A stretch of DNA of 64,000 nucleotides from CADEFX01 sp963806735 (GTDB taxonomy: Bacteria > Pseudomonadota > Alphaproteobacteria > Rhizobiales > Hyphomicrobiaceae), in NCBI GenBank assembly GCA_963806735.1, contig CAWEBE010000076.1, positions 1 to 64,000 on the forward strand, given 5' to 3'. The position numbers and the translations under genes were made by a program. This document shows positions 54,981-62,258 of the stretch, in pieces; the stretch's first letter is position 1, and each line of letters begins with the position of its first letter. The notes under the pieces are model-generated. The model ran no database searches. It saw only the letters and a program-made list of their open reading frames with translations, and was not told the DNA's origin.

Positions 54981-55373
54981 CCTGCACATTCCAAGGCAAC
55001 GTAGGTAACGCCCTCAGTCACAACGTGCTTCTTGGGCGTAAGTTCCCCGGCAGGTGGGTTCTATCTGCGCGGTCAAAAGGACGGCGCATTCCGGACATCC
55101 AAGGTGGCGAGGGCGCCCTTCCTTGGCTGGGACAGGGCGCCCTCTTGGCGTGCAATCCCTTGGGGGAAGCGTTGCACACCGATCCACGCCAACGTAACAA
55201 CTGGTCGATTGTTCTTGCCATCTAGGTGCGCAAATCCGCGCACATACAGGACGGCGTTCAGTTCTCGTGTACAAAGCCCGCTGTCTTAAGCTCCTAAACG
55301 CCATCGTGCTGGTGGCCAGCCTTGCTCTTGCCTGGCTGCGCCCCACAGGCTGAGCCGCGTCCCCCTCAGGCTG
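54981..55373. other. Region without recognisable gene
   Basis: About 390 bases. Frames on the plus strand are open for up to 85 codons but match nothing and have unusual composition. It precedes the integrase remnant and may be flanking debris. Confidence 0.35.
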
Positions 55374-55591
55374 GTGGGAGTGAACCGGGAGGCGATGCAG
55401 CTGGAAATCCCCGGCTCGCGGATGAAGGGCAAGAACCCCCATCTCTTTCCCCTCACGCCCTTGATGCTGGCCCAACTGCCCGCTCCGCGCGAGCACCGCC
55501 ATCACTGTTCGGCTATGGCCCCGATGGCTTCGGCGGCTGGTCGAAGGGCAAGGCCCTCCTCAATGCGCACGGCCAGGGTGGCGAAGGATAG
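55374..55591 (+). pseudogene. Tyrosine recombinase (phage integrase) remnant
   Basis: Frame one from 55374 reads EAMQLEIPGSRMKGKNPHLF, PLTPLMLAQL, matching the catalytic-domain segment of phage-type integrases where IPG.R.K...H..PL leads up to the active site. A second frame then gives SLFGYGPDGFGGWSKGKALL, like LFG...GF.GWSK.K..LD in such enzymes. The expected HDLRRT-type box and the catalytic Tyr do not follow. So only about 70 residues of the core survive, with one frame change, and the gene is dead. Confidence 0.5.
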
Positions 55592-56156
55592 CGAGGATGC
55601 CCCACTGCTCGGCCTTCCACGCCGCATAGAATGGCTGCGCAAGAAGACCAAAGACGCACGCCCACCGTCGCCAGCTTTCACGCTTGTGCTGCGTGAGCCA
55701 GACGGCGATGACACCGGTTACGAGAATGCCGAGTTGATCTAAGGCTATTGACTCCGTCGGTGGGTCCCTCCCCCGGTGTCTATGTGCGTGGCTTTGTTCG
55801 CTTCCTGCGAGAAAACGAGACGCGGAAGCCCCCGGCTCAGGCGGTAATCCCGGTCATGCGCAACACATAGCGCTCCTCTACGGAGGTCGCTGTGATCCAG
55901 AGCACACGCATGGCCGCGTACCTGCTCACGGCAGAAAGTGGCCCCAAGCCGACCATTTCCGCATTGCAGCGGTCCCGTCTGATTTCGGGAACGTCGATAC
56001 AGCACGGCTACCGTACCGCGGCACACGGCCCCAATTGGCTGCAGTCACTTCGCCGACCAGCCCCGAGCCCCACCAGGTGGGTGGCCAGGCGCCGCTGGGT
56101 CTCCGCGTGTTTGACGCCCCCCAGGCTCGGAAACCCCGGATGGCGCCAACGCAGCC
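55592..56156. other. Region without recognisable gene
   Basis: About 565 bases behind the integrase remnant. Frames of up to 120 codons exist on both strands but none resembles a protein family. I see no repeat or att-like duplication. Confidence 0.4.
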
Positions 56157-56375
56157 CTATGGGGCGTTCTTCTCAAGCTCACCATAGACACCATCAGACC
56201 GAGGTGCCGTGTCGTTCAAGGTCTCGAAGACGCTCTTGGGGGCCGTCAGATTGAGATCATCGAACACGCCCGACCGCGGAGCCGTTTCGGAGATTTGATC
56301 CCAAACCGATTTGGCGTTGGCCGGCGCAGCTAGAACACCAAGAACCAGTGCAGATGCGCACAACAGAGTTCTCAT
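56157..56375 (-). CDS. Small secreted protein with four TAPRS-type repeats
   Basis: A 72-residue protein with a signal peptide (MRTLLCASALVLGVLAAPANA). The whole mature part is four imperfect repeats: VWDQISETAPRSG, VFDDLNLTAPKS, VFETLNDTAPRSDG and VYGELEKNAP, with consensus V-aromatic-x-x-L-x-x-T-A-P-R-S. GGAGATC precedes the ATG at 56375. Similar repeat-bearing periplasmic proteins are common in rhizobia to my memory, without known function; the regular aromatic and Pro spacing suggests a surface or peptidoglycan contact. Confidence 0.75.
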   Translation of the reverse strand: MRTLLCASALVLGVLAAPANAKSVWDQISETAPRSGVFDDLNLTAPKSVFETLNDTAPRSDGVYGELEKNAP

Positions 56376-56545
56376 GACTGATCTCCAGCTTGTGGGCGAC
56401 GCGAACGACTAGGGGGATGTCGTCGCCTGATCGCCCGAGCATGAAGCGCTCCCTCACGCTCGCTGGCTGTGCTGTGCAGCACAGGGAGCGGCTTGCAGTC
56501 TTTCAGCGTTGGCGGCAGCCGCGAACTGTTAATACCTGCAGCCCG

Positions 56546-56800
56546 CTAAGACCTGCGGACCAGACCCACCAGCACAAGCAGAATGATCGCACCGAGTGTC
56601 GCGGCAACGATATTTCCGACCGTCGAGACAGTGTACAGGCCAAGCATTGGTGCGAGAAAACCCGCAATCCCAGCGCCCACGATTCCCACCACGATGTTGC
56701 CGATGAGGCCGAAGCCGTAGCCCTTCACGATCAAACCGGCCAGCCACCCCGCGATGGCGCCAATGACGATCCAAGCGATGATGGTTTCAAAAGCGAGCAT
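56546..56800 (-). CDS. GlsB/YeaQ/YmgE family stress-response membrane protein
   Basis: An 84-residue protein with three helices, known as transglycosylase-associated or YeaQ type. IIAWIVIGAIAGWLAGLIVK, GYGFGLIGNIVVGIVGAGIA and GLYTVSTVGNIVAATLGAII are canonical Gly-rich segments. These proteins are induced by acid and general stress; their function is not settled. A GGGGGAAG ribosome-binding site lies nine bases before the ATG at 56800. It is transcribed away from a zinc-finger-like gene 22 bases upstream. Confidence 0.95.
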   Translation of the reverse strand: MLAFETIIAWIVIGAIAGWLAGLIVKGYGFGLIGNIVVGIVGAGIAGFLAPMLGLYTVSTVGNIVAATLGAIILLVLVGLVRRS

Positions 56801-56822
56801 GGGTGCTTCCCCCTGGTTGTGA

Positions 56823-57032
56823 TTAGCGCGCCCGTGCCTTGAGAAAAGTCATTCCTGGCGGGAACGGCTTTGCCTCAAACAGTGGGCCGCCAATCTGCGT
56901 TACAGTTCCTAAGTTGAAACAGGTGCGGGAGCAGTAGCGCTTGTCCTCATAGTGGAAGATGCGGGTGGTGAGGTGATCTCTGCACCAATCGCAACGCTGT
57001 TGCTGAATTTCAGCCGGCAGCATGTCCCACAT
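56823..57032 (-). CDS. Small Cys-rich (zinc-finger-like) protein
   Basis: A 69-residue protein with CDWCRDHLTTRIFHYEDKRY and CSRTCFNLGTV, two CxxC/CxxxC pairs about 19 residues apart, which could bind zinc like a small treble-clef or LIM-like finger. GGGAGGG is two bases from an ATG at 57038 and eight bases from the ATG at 57032, so the latter (MWDMLPAEIQQQ) is the better start. It lies 22 bases before the GlsB-type gene, in the same direction. The family is not recognised. Confidence 0.65.
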   Translation of the reverse strand: MWDMLPAEIQQQRCDWCRDHLTTRIFHYEDKRYCSRTCFNLGTVTQIGGPLFEAKPFPPGMTFLKARAR

Positions 57033-57263
57033 GAGCATGTCCCTCCCGCATCAGGAGTGAACGCGCGCAAGCGAATCAACACCTCAAAAGATCTCACTTG
57101 GATCGCGAAGTTTCAATGAAGCGCTCGAGGCCGAAATGCGGTTACGGCCAAATGTGTGACAGTTCTGGCGCAGGCGTGGGTCGTGGGGATGCTCCACTGG
57201 GAACTGATCCTCGGATCGCCGTGTTTGCAAATCCAGGTTGCTGCGGCTGAGGAGTGGGTAGGT

Positions 57264-57743
57264 ATGGGTGCGCTACACAATTACAGTGTCGTTTTCGCTC
57301 TGATTGGCTGTATGGGACAGGCGCAGTTTGCGCGTGCCGACAACCCGTTTCCGCGTTTGGCTGGAAGCTGGAGCGGAAGCGGCCACGTCCAGTTCGATCA
57401 GGGGAAAAGCGAGCAAATCACGTGCAAAGCCTACTACACGGCCCAGGCCGAGGGCTCGGGTCTCGCCATGGCGTTCCGATGCGCCTCAAGCAGCTATAAA
57501 ATCGAGATGCGGGCTGGCCTCAGTCAGCAGGATGGCCGTGTCGTGGGGCATTGGGAAGAGCGCACCTTTAATGCGGCTGGCTCCGTCAGTGGTCGCGCAA
57601 CTCCAACCAATTTGGATCTCGCTATTAGCGGTGCGGTGTCGGGCACGATGTTTGTGACGAGCAACGAGACGGGCCAACGCGTCGAGCTCAAAACCGTTGG
57701 TTCAGGTCTTGCTGGCGTTACCATAAACCTTGTGCGCAGCTAA
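57264..57743 (+). CDS. Secreted protein, paralogue of the gene at 58781
   Basis: A 159-residue secreted protein with a signal peptide ending in QFARA before DNPFPRLAGSW. The mature part begins LAGSWSGSGHVQFDQGKSEQ, ITCKAYYTAQAEGSGLAMAF, then SSSYKIEMRAGLSQQDGRVV and LKTVGSGLAGVTINLVRS. The same order (GSWSGSGRV, CRATF, G..FGMSAQCA) is found in the opposite gene at 58781-59190, about 35 percent alike by eye. It resembles the lipocalin-like DUF family of small beta-barrels. The ATG at 57264 was chosen because the hydrophobic signal follows it. Confidence 0.7.
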   Translation: MGALHNYSVVFALIGCMGQAQFARADNPFPRLAGSWSGSGHVQFDQGKSEQITCKAYYTAQAEGSGLAMAFRCASSSYKIEMRAGLSQQDGRVVGHWEERTFNAAGSVSGRATPTNLDLAISGAVSGTMFVTSNETGQRVELKTVGSGLAGVTINLVRS

Positions 57744-57911
57744 GCTTGAGGCAGCAAATAGCAGCAGGATGATTCCACATCCTGCTACACTCCTTAATCA
57801 GGCCGTAAGCAAGCCGAGAGTGCCTGGTTGTTCGACCAGCGTGCAGAAGTGTGGCTGGAGGGCGCCTGATTGCTCCATTTTCAGCGGCCGGCATCGCGCT
57901 GCAAAGTTCCC
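57744..57911. other. Intergenic region
   Basis: No gene seen. A small palindrome, AGTTCCC-AGC-GGGAACT (57905-57921), lies at its right end, just before the tandem repeat. Confidence 0.4.
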
Positions 57912-57949
57912 AGCGGGAACTGACGCTCTAAGCGGGAACTGACGCACTA
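57912..57949. repeat. Two-copy 19-base tandem repeat
   Basis: AGCGGGAACTGACGCTCTA (57912-57930) followed directly by AGCGGGAACTGACGCACTA (57931-57949), 18 of 19 bases equal. Each copy carries GGAAC; only the second has CGTT at the correct distance. Confidence 0.85.
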
Positions 57950-57960
57950 GAAGTGACGTT
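57935..57960 (+). promoter_or_regulatory. EcfG-type (general stress sigma) promoter
   Basis: GGAAC (57935-57939), a 17-base spacer, CGTT (57957-57960): an exact match to the alphaproteobacterial general-stress consensus GGAAC-N16/17-CGTT. Transcription should begin near 57967 and run towards the hairpin at 58020 and the gene at 58213. Confidence 0.7.
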
Positions 57961-58212
57961 ATCAATCCAAGTTCACTACCGCCTGTCGAGTAGAAACACG
58001 TATTCCTTGGCGGGAGAGCAAGGACGGCGGTCCTTGGGCAATCGCACGCCGTCCTTTGCTATAGCCGTTTCACATTGTCTTGAAGGCTCACCGTTGCGCT
58101 GACGATCATGCAGCTCAAGATCCTCGCCGTGCCGGCCTAGGATTTAGAACTTGGGAACGATGCTGGGTGCACGCCGTTCTCGCCAACGAGCGCTGCAGAA
58201 GGAAGGCATCCC
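57961..58212 (+). ncRNA. Possible stress-induced small RNA or long leader
   Basis: No reading frame is plausible. AAGGACGGCG (58020-58029) pairs with CGCCGTCCTT (58047-58056), a ten-base stem with a 17-base loop, followed by TGCTATAG. Together with the EcfG-type promoter this defines either a small RNA of about 95 nucleotides or a structured leader of the small membrane-protein genes at 58213 and 58464. The lack of a real T-run leaves both open. Confidence 0.35.
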
Positions 58213-58461
58213 ATGGACGAAGATCACAAGCATCCTGATAACGCTCACCAACAAAGTTCCCTGCGCTGGCTTGAATCGAAAGAGAGCGACAAGAACGTCT
58301 CGACAGCGATTGGCGTGCTTTTGGTCGCCGCCGTTCTCTTTTTCCTGATGCTTGCCGTCGCCGGACCGCAACGGCAGCAGGAAACGCAGGTTGGCCAGAA
58401 CATAGAGCGCAGCATCACCCCTGATACCCCGCGCAATCCCGACAACGTCATCAGGAGATAG
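58213..58461 (+). CDS. Small single-pass membrane protein
   Basis: An 82-residue protein: a polar N-terminus (MDEDHKHPDNAHQQSSLRWL), one hydrophobic helix (STAIGVLLVAAVLFFLMLAV) and a polar C-terminal tail (PQRQQETQVGQNIERSITPD). AAGGAAGG lies ahead of the ATG. It stands two bases before another single-pass gene, so both are made together, probably from the EcfG-type promoter at 57935. The family is unknown. Confidence 0.7.
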   Translation: MDEDHKHPDNAHQQSSLRWLESKESDKNVSTAIGVLLVAAVLFFLMLAVAGPQRQQETQVGQNIERSITPDTPRNPDNVIRR

Positions 58462-58463
58462 CC

Positions 58464-58712
58464 ATGGCACTCTCAGAGCAAGATAGAGTACGTCGGACAG
58501 ACGACTACATTGACGCCGACTTGGCTCGCCAGCCCAATCCCGTGACCACGCTCGCCCTGCTGCTTGTCGGTTTGGTGCTGGCCGCATTTGCTGGATGGTA
58601 CGTGTTCGGCAAGGACACGTCGGACAGCGTTGGAGTGACCCGCACGTCACCTCCAATCAGCAGCTCGCCGACGACCGGCCCGAACACGACGACGGTCCCC
58701 AAGCAGCCTTAA
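58464..58712 (+). CDS. Small single-pass membrane protein (second)
   Basis: An 82-residue protein with a charged start (MALSEQDRVRRTDDYIDADL), a helix (VTTLALLLVGLVLAAFAGWY) and a Ser/Thr/Pro-rich periplasmic tail (TRTSPPISSSPTTGPNTTTV). AGGAGATAGCC precedes the ATG. It follows the previous gene by two bases. The pair may form a small envelope complex; I know no relatives with a function. Confidence 0.7.
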   Translation: MALSEQDRVRRTDDYIDADLARQPNPVTTLALLLVGLVLAAFAGWYVFGKDTSDSVGVTRTSPPISSSPTTGPNTTTVPKQP

Positions 58713-58780
58713 CGGTTTCGGAGCAACACGGGCGCCCCTCATGGGGCGTCCTAAGCTGTGTTGCGGCGTGCGCGCGCCGA

Positions 58781-59190
58781 CTACTTGCTCAACGCGAAGA
58801 ATGCCGATCCTCCTCCGCCGCTGAGCGATGCGTTGAGCTTATGCCGTGCACTGTAATCGTGATGGTGCCCGACATGGCATATTCCGCATTGTAAAAATCG
58901 CCCGCGAACCGGTTGGTGCCAACGCGCGCCAGCGCCGCAGTTTGCGCGACGCGGACAGACGCGGTCGCACATTGGGCGCTCATGCCAAAGGTATTGCCGG
59001 ATTGCCGTCGAAAGGTCGCCCGGCATCGCGCGTTTTCTGTAGCTCCCGACGGGAGCGTAACTCGACCGCTCCCACTCCAAGACCCGTCGAGGCGCGCCTG
59101 CTGGCCGTAGGTAGGATGCGAGACGCTGACAGCCGCTGTCGCTGCCAGAAGAATGCTAGCTATGCTGACCGCGAACGCTGCCCGAGTCAT
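58781..59190 (-). pseudogene. Secreted protein, paralogue of the gene at 57264, one-base frameshift
   Basis: ATG 59190 opens a signal peptide (MTRAAFAVSIASILLAATAA) and a mature part LDGSWSGSGRVTLPSGATEN, CRATFRRQSGNTFGMSAQCA, FYNAEYAMSGTITITVHG. In this frame it ends in unrelated codons, while a second frame gives the proper ending KLNASLSGGGGSAFFALSK to a TAG at 58781. Adding one base near 58838-58846 restores a 136-residue protein. It is convergent with the single-pass genes and related to the protein at 57264. The function is unknown. Confidence 0.65.
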
Positions 59191-59410
59191 GCGGGGCCTC
59201 TGGGCTGATTGCTGCATTGCTTTGCGACCGAAACCAGCTGGAAAGCCGAGATGCTGGTTTCGTTGGGGATTTGTGTGTTGGCCGCGGCAGCGGCAACTGC
59301 GGCAATCACGGGTCGGTGCATGGGGCAGATACTGATTCCATCCAAGCCGTTGCTCAGAGGGCTGTAGGCTAGGGCGGCGCGGGCAGGTTGACTGTCGCGG
59401 GCCGCCTAGC
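59191..59410. other. Intergenic region
   Basis: About 220 bases with no gene-like frame. I see no promoter or hairpin of note. Confidence 0.4.
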
Positions 59411-59674
59411 CTATCGACGAAGACGGTAGCGCTCACGGCTCACGAACGTGCAGCTGTCGCGCCCAAGAACGTTGCTTGGCGAGTACCAGAAGACGCTGGT
59501 CGTTGTTCGCAATCCGGTGAAGTAGCGGCACACGAGGGACGCGCTCTCGGATTTGCCAAGGTCGCCCCAATCCTCAAGGGCCAGTTTCTCGCCCGGCTGG
59601 ATCCCCCTCTGTTGCACGAGACGGCCAGAACCCCAACGACGACCTTTTTCACCCCGACGCTCCCGGCACCGCAA
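59411..59674 (-). CDS. Hypothetical protein, probably an incomplete small periplasmic protein
   Basis: The C-terminal two thirds look real: LALEDWGDLGKSESASLVCR, YFTGLRTTTSVFWYSPSNVL and GRDSCTFVSRERYRLRR. The DLG....SLVC.YFTG....VFWY.....GRD.C pattern recurs in small secreted proteins with a disulfide in rhizobia, from memory. Here no signal peptide is found in frame; the N-terminal codons (MRCRERRGEKGRRWGSGRL) are basic and unlike the family. The 5' end has probably been lost or shifted. Function unknown. Confidence 0.45.
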   Translation of the reverse strand: MRCRERRGEKGRRWGSGRLVQQRGIQPGEKLALEDWGDLGKSESASLVCRYFTGLRTTTSVFWYSPSNVLGRDSCTFVSRERYRLRR

Positions 59675-59847
59675 TCACCAGCACCCTCCAATATTCGCAG
59701 CAAGAACAAACTCATGATGTTTTTGAAGTGCTTTCCCAGCACCTGCCTATGGTTCGGTACGCATATTGCCCTTAGACCGCTGCCGGTGCGGTGCTCGGCC
59801 ATACGCCAGCCAGAGGCTTCCGTGGTATCGGAGTTCAAAGGAAGGGG

Positions 59848-59918
59848 AGCGGGCTAAGGGAATCGAACCCTAATCTTCAGCCTGGAAAGCTGACGTTCTG
59901 CCACTGAACTACGCCCGC
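59848..59918 (-). tRNA. tRNA-Gly (anticodon UCC)
   Basis: The minus strand folds as a cloverleaf: acceptor GCGGGCG, D arm GTTC-AGTGGCA-GAAC, anticodon stem TCAGC with loop TTTCCAG (anticodon TCC) and GCTGA, and T arm AGGG-TTCGATT-CCCT. Two positions look weak: the seventh acceptor pair is G-A and the outer T-stem pair is T-T. No CCA is encoded. Identity glycine, codons GGA and GGG. Confidence 0.9.
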
Positions 59919-60296
59919 TGACCAATGGCCTGCTCAATCCGGCTTGAAGGTAAGCCTCGCAATCTTGCCCTGGCAACAAACTCGAGAAGGAATGGTAAGC
60001 ACGCCGACAGGAGCGTGATGTCCAAGGCTGCCTGACGGCACCGCGAAACGTCCAATGTCTTGTGCATGAGCGACAAACGTCCGGGCATGCGCCGCCAAGG
60101 GCACAGGAAAAGGCCGCTGGCAAGAGGCCAGCGGCCAAAGCCTCGGTAGTTGAGCGTAAGGGGCTAAGACCGCAAAGCGTCGGCTCGGCTGATGGCGGGT
60201 CGGCCGCGATCTCCGAGACTCCGGATTAGCAGTGGTGCAAAGCCCAGCGCAAAGGTGTCGCATTCATTCTGCGCACGGAGCGCCTACCTTCACCCC
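59919..60296. other. Intergenic region
   Basis: About 380 bases between the tRNA (minus strand) and the DNA ligase gene. No gene-like frame on either strand. The promoter of the tRNA must lie just right of 59918. Confidence 0.45.
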
Positions 60297-60902
60297 GTGC
60301 CTGCGTCCCTCCCATTCATCGAGCCCTGCCGCCCTCGCCCCGTAAAGTGCCTGCCCAGGGGTGATGCTTGGCTGCACGAGCCTAAGCTCGACGGCTGGCG
60401 CATCCAGGTCGTGACGGTCGGCAGCGAAATCGCACTCTATTCCCTCAATGGCCGTGATCTGAAAGGCTTTGCCTCAGTGCTCGATGCCGTGCGCAAGTTG
60501 CCCTGCAAGTCTGTGGCGCTCGACTGTGAACTCGTTCTCATGGGCCCGGAGGGAATAGACTTTTACAGCCTCATGAAGCGCACGGGCGAGAACGTCGCCT
60601 TGATGGCCTTCGATATCTTGGAGCTGAATGGCTCCGACCTGCGGCCTCTGCCGCTCGCGGCACGCAAGATCTACCTGTGGAAGCTCCTATCCCGCAACAA
60701 AAGCTCGAACCTTGCCGTGGTGCCAAGCTTTGAGGGCGGCGAGGAATTGATGCTAGCGGTGATGAAACATTCCTTGGAAGGCGTGGTGTCCAAGCGAAGG
60801 AGCGCGCCCTATGCCTCGGGCTCCCGGCCGGAGTGGGTCAAAGTGAAGTCTCCAACATGGCGCCAGGCCAACAAGGATCGCTGGGAGCTAATGCACGGGT
60901 AG
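60297..60902 (+). CDS. Short ATP-dependent DNA ligase
   Basis: A 201-residue protein formed by the adenylation domain of ATP-dependent ligases, related to the ligase part of LigD. Motif I is HEPKLDGWRIQ with the Lys that is adenylated, then LDCELVLMGPEGIDFYSLM (motif III region), FDILELNGSDLRPLPL, EGVVSKRRSAPYASGS (motif IV) and WVKVKSPTW (motif V). It lacks the C-terminal OB domain of full-length enzymes, so it may seal breaks weakly or work with partner proteins. The GTG start at 60297 is where family similarity begins. No ku or ligD gene is near. Confidence 0.85.
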   Translation: MPASLPFIEPCRPRPVKCLPRGDAWLHEPKLDGWRIQVVTVGSEIALYSLNGRDLKGFASVLDAVRKLPCKSVALDCELVLMGPEGIDFYSLMKRTGENVALMAFDILELNGSDLRPLPLAARKIYLWKLLSRNKSSNLAVVPSFEGGEELMLAVMKHSLEGVVSKRRSAPYASGSRPEWVKVKSPTWRQANKDRWELMHG

Positions 60903-61214
60903 GAAGCGTCCTGTGACTTGCGGGAATGAACGCTTCCTCCCGGGTGCGGCATGTGCCCTCCCTAGACTGGGTGCATCTCAACAACGCCAGCCGCTCAGAA
61001 TTATTCCGGGTATGGATGATCCGGGTTCGGGCCTGTGGAAAACTCCGCGCTGCGAGCTTCAGTGACGACGCGGCTCGTCTCCTTGCGAGGCAAAAGCCCG
61101 TCGGGCGCCCTTTGTCACATGTTGCTTATCGTGAGCTGGCAGGATCCGCTGATGCAGCGTGGCACATGCTAGGAGAAGCTCGCAGTAGTTCTTTAGCCGC
61201 AACCTGGAGGCTGC
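60903..61214. other. Intergenic region
   Basis: About 310 bases before purC. No gene-like frame; CTGGAGG at 61204-61210 is the purC ribosome-binding site. Confidence 0.45.
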
Positions 61215-62144
61215 ATGACTATCGTCGCTTCGACGAACCTTCCGCTGCCGAAACTTGGGCAGGGAAAGGTGAGGGACGTCTACGAGGTCGACGCCGCACG
61301 TATTCTTCTGGTCGCCACAGACAGGGTGAGCGCCTTCGATGTCGTGATGCGCGAGGCCGTGCCGTTCAAGGGGCAGGTCCTCACCCAAATGAGCGCGTGG
61401 TGGTGCAGGCAATTGCAGGATATTGCGCCTCATCATTTGATCTCCGTTGATGCCGAGGAGATCATTTCTGCCGTCCCAGTACTCAGGCCGCACAAGGCGA
61501 CAATCCAGGGCCGTGCCTCGCTATGCCGAAAGACAGTGGTGTTTCCGGTCGAATGCGTGGTCCGGGGCTACCTATCCGGCTCGGCATGGAAAGAATACAA
61601 AGCGCTGGGCACGCTTGCGGGTGAGCCGCTACCTGCTGATCTTTTGGAAAGCCAGATGCTCGCGCCGCCCCTGTTCTCGCCGGCCTCCAAGGCTGTAACC
61701 GGGCACGATGAGAACATCACCGTGAATCGCATGCGAGAAGTGGTGGGTGGCAGCGTAGCCATGGAGCTAGAGCGACTCTCGCGAGCTATCTACGGGTTCG
61801 GCCGCGACACGGCGCATCGGCGCGGCATCATCATTGCGGATACGAAGTTTGAGTTCGGGCGTGACGGTGAAGGCAACATCATACTCATCGATGAAGTGAT
61901 GACGCCAGACAGTTCACGTTTCTGGCCCATGGATGACTACCGTCCGGGCCGGCCGCAACCGAGCTTCGACAAACAGCCTTTGCGTGATTTTCTCGACGGC
62001 GAGAGGCGGGCGGCCCGCTGGAATGGTGAAGCACCGCCGCCTGCCTTGCCACCCGACGTCGTCCAAGCCACAAGCGAGCGGTATCTTGAGGCGTTGCGGC
62101 TGGTTACTGGTAATAGACTTGAATTCAATTCCTCTAACATGTGA
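61215..62144 (+). CDS. purC: Phosphoribosylaminoimidazole-succinocarboxamide synthase
   Basis: SAICAR synthase joins aspartate to CAIR with ATP in purine synthesis. The 309 residues are of the longer (yeast ADE1-like) form. KLGQGKVRDVYEVDAARILL, VATDRVSAFDVVMREAVPFK, VECVVRGYLSGSAWKEYKAL, GHDENITVNRMREVVGG and DEVMTPDSSRFWPMDDYRPG are canonical, including the ATP-binding Lys and the SSRFW signature. GGAGG lies six bases before the ATG. It stands alone here; alphaproteobacteria often have a second, short purC with purS and purQ, so this may be an accessory copy. Confidence 0.96.
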   Translation: MTIVASTNLPLPKLGQGKVRDVYEVDAARILLVATDRVSAFDVVMREAVPFKGQVLTQMSAWWCRQLQDIAPHHLISVDAEEIISAVPVLRPHKATIQGRASLCRKTVVFPVECVVRGYLSGSAWKEYKALGTLAGEPLPADLLESQMLAPPLFSPASKAVTGHDENITVNRMREVVGGSVAMELERLSRAIYGFGRDTAHRRGIIIADTKFEFGRDGEGNIILIDEVMTPDSSRFWPMDDYRPGRPQPSFDKQPLRDFLDGERRAARWNGEAPPPALPPDVVQATSERYLEALRLVTGNRLEFNSSNM

Positions 62145-62258
62145 GGAAGGTGGGCGTCGTGGCGGCTGATCCGCGAACGGACGTGTCCAACAGTGCCACG
62201 TCCCCATCAGCGACGCCGTTGGACCCCATCGTCCAGTGCGCAGCGCTCAGCCCAGCTG

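Noticed and set aside
57083..57125. Third copy of the polysaccharide-flanking repeat (GGATCGCGAAGTT)
   Set aside because: Only about 12 bases match and the palindromic part is missing; likely chance or a trace too small to support.
57197..57224. Second EcfG-type promoter (GGAAC near 57200) ahead of the secreted protein gene
   Set aside because: The -10 element CGTT is absent at 16 or 17 bases; the nearest is CGTG at 15 bases, too poor to call.
59848..59918. tRNA-Gly as an attachment site for the dead integrase at 55374
   Set aside because: I found no second copy of the tRNA 3' end elsewhere in the window, and the integrase remnant is 4 kb away.
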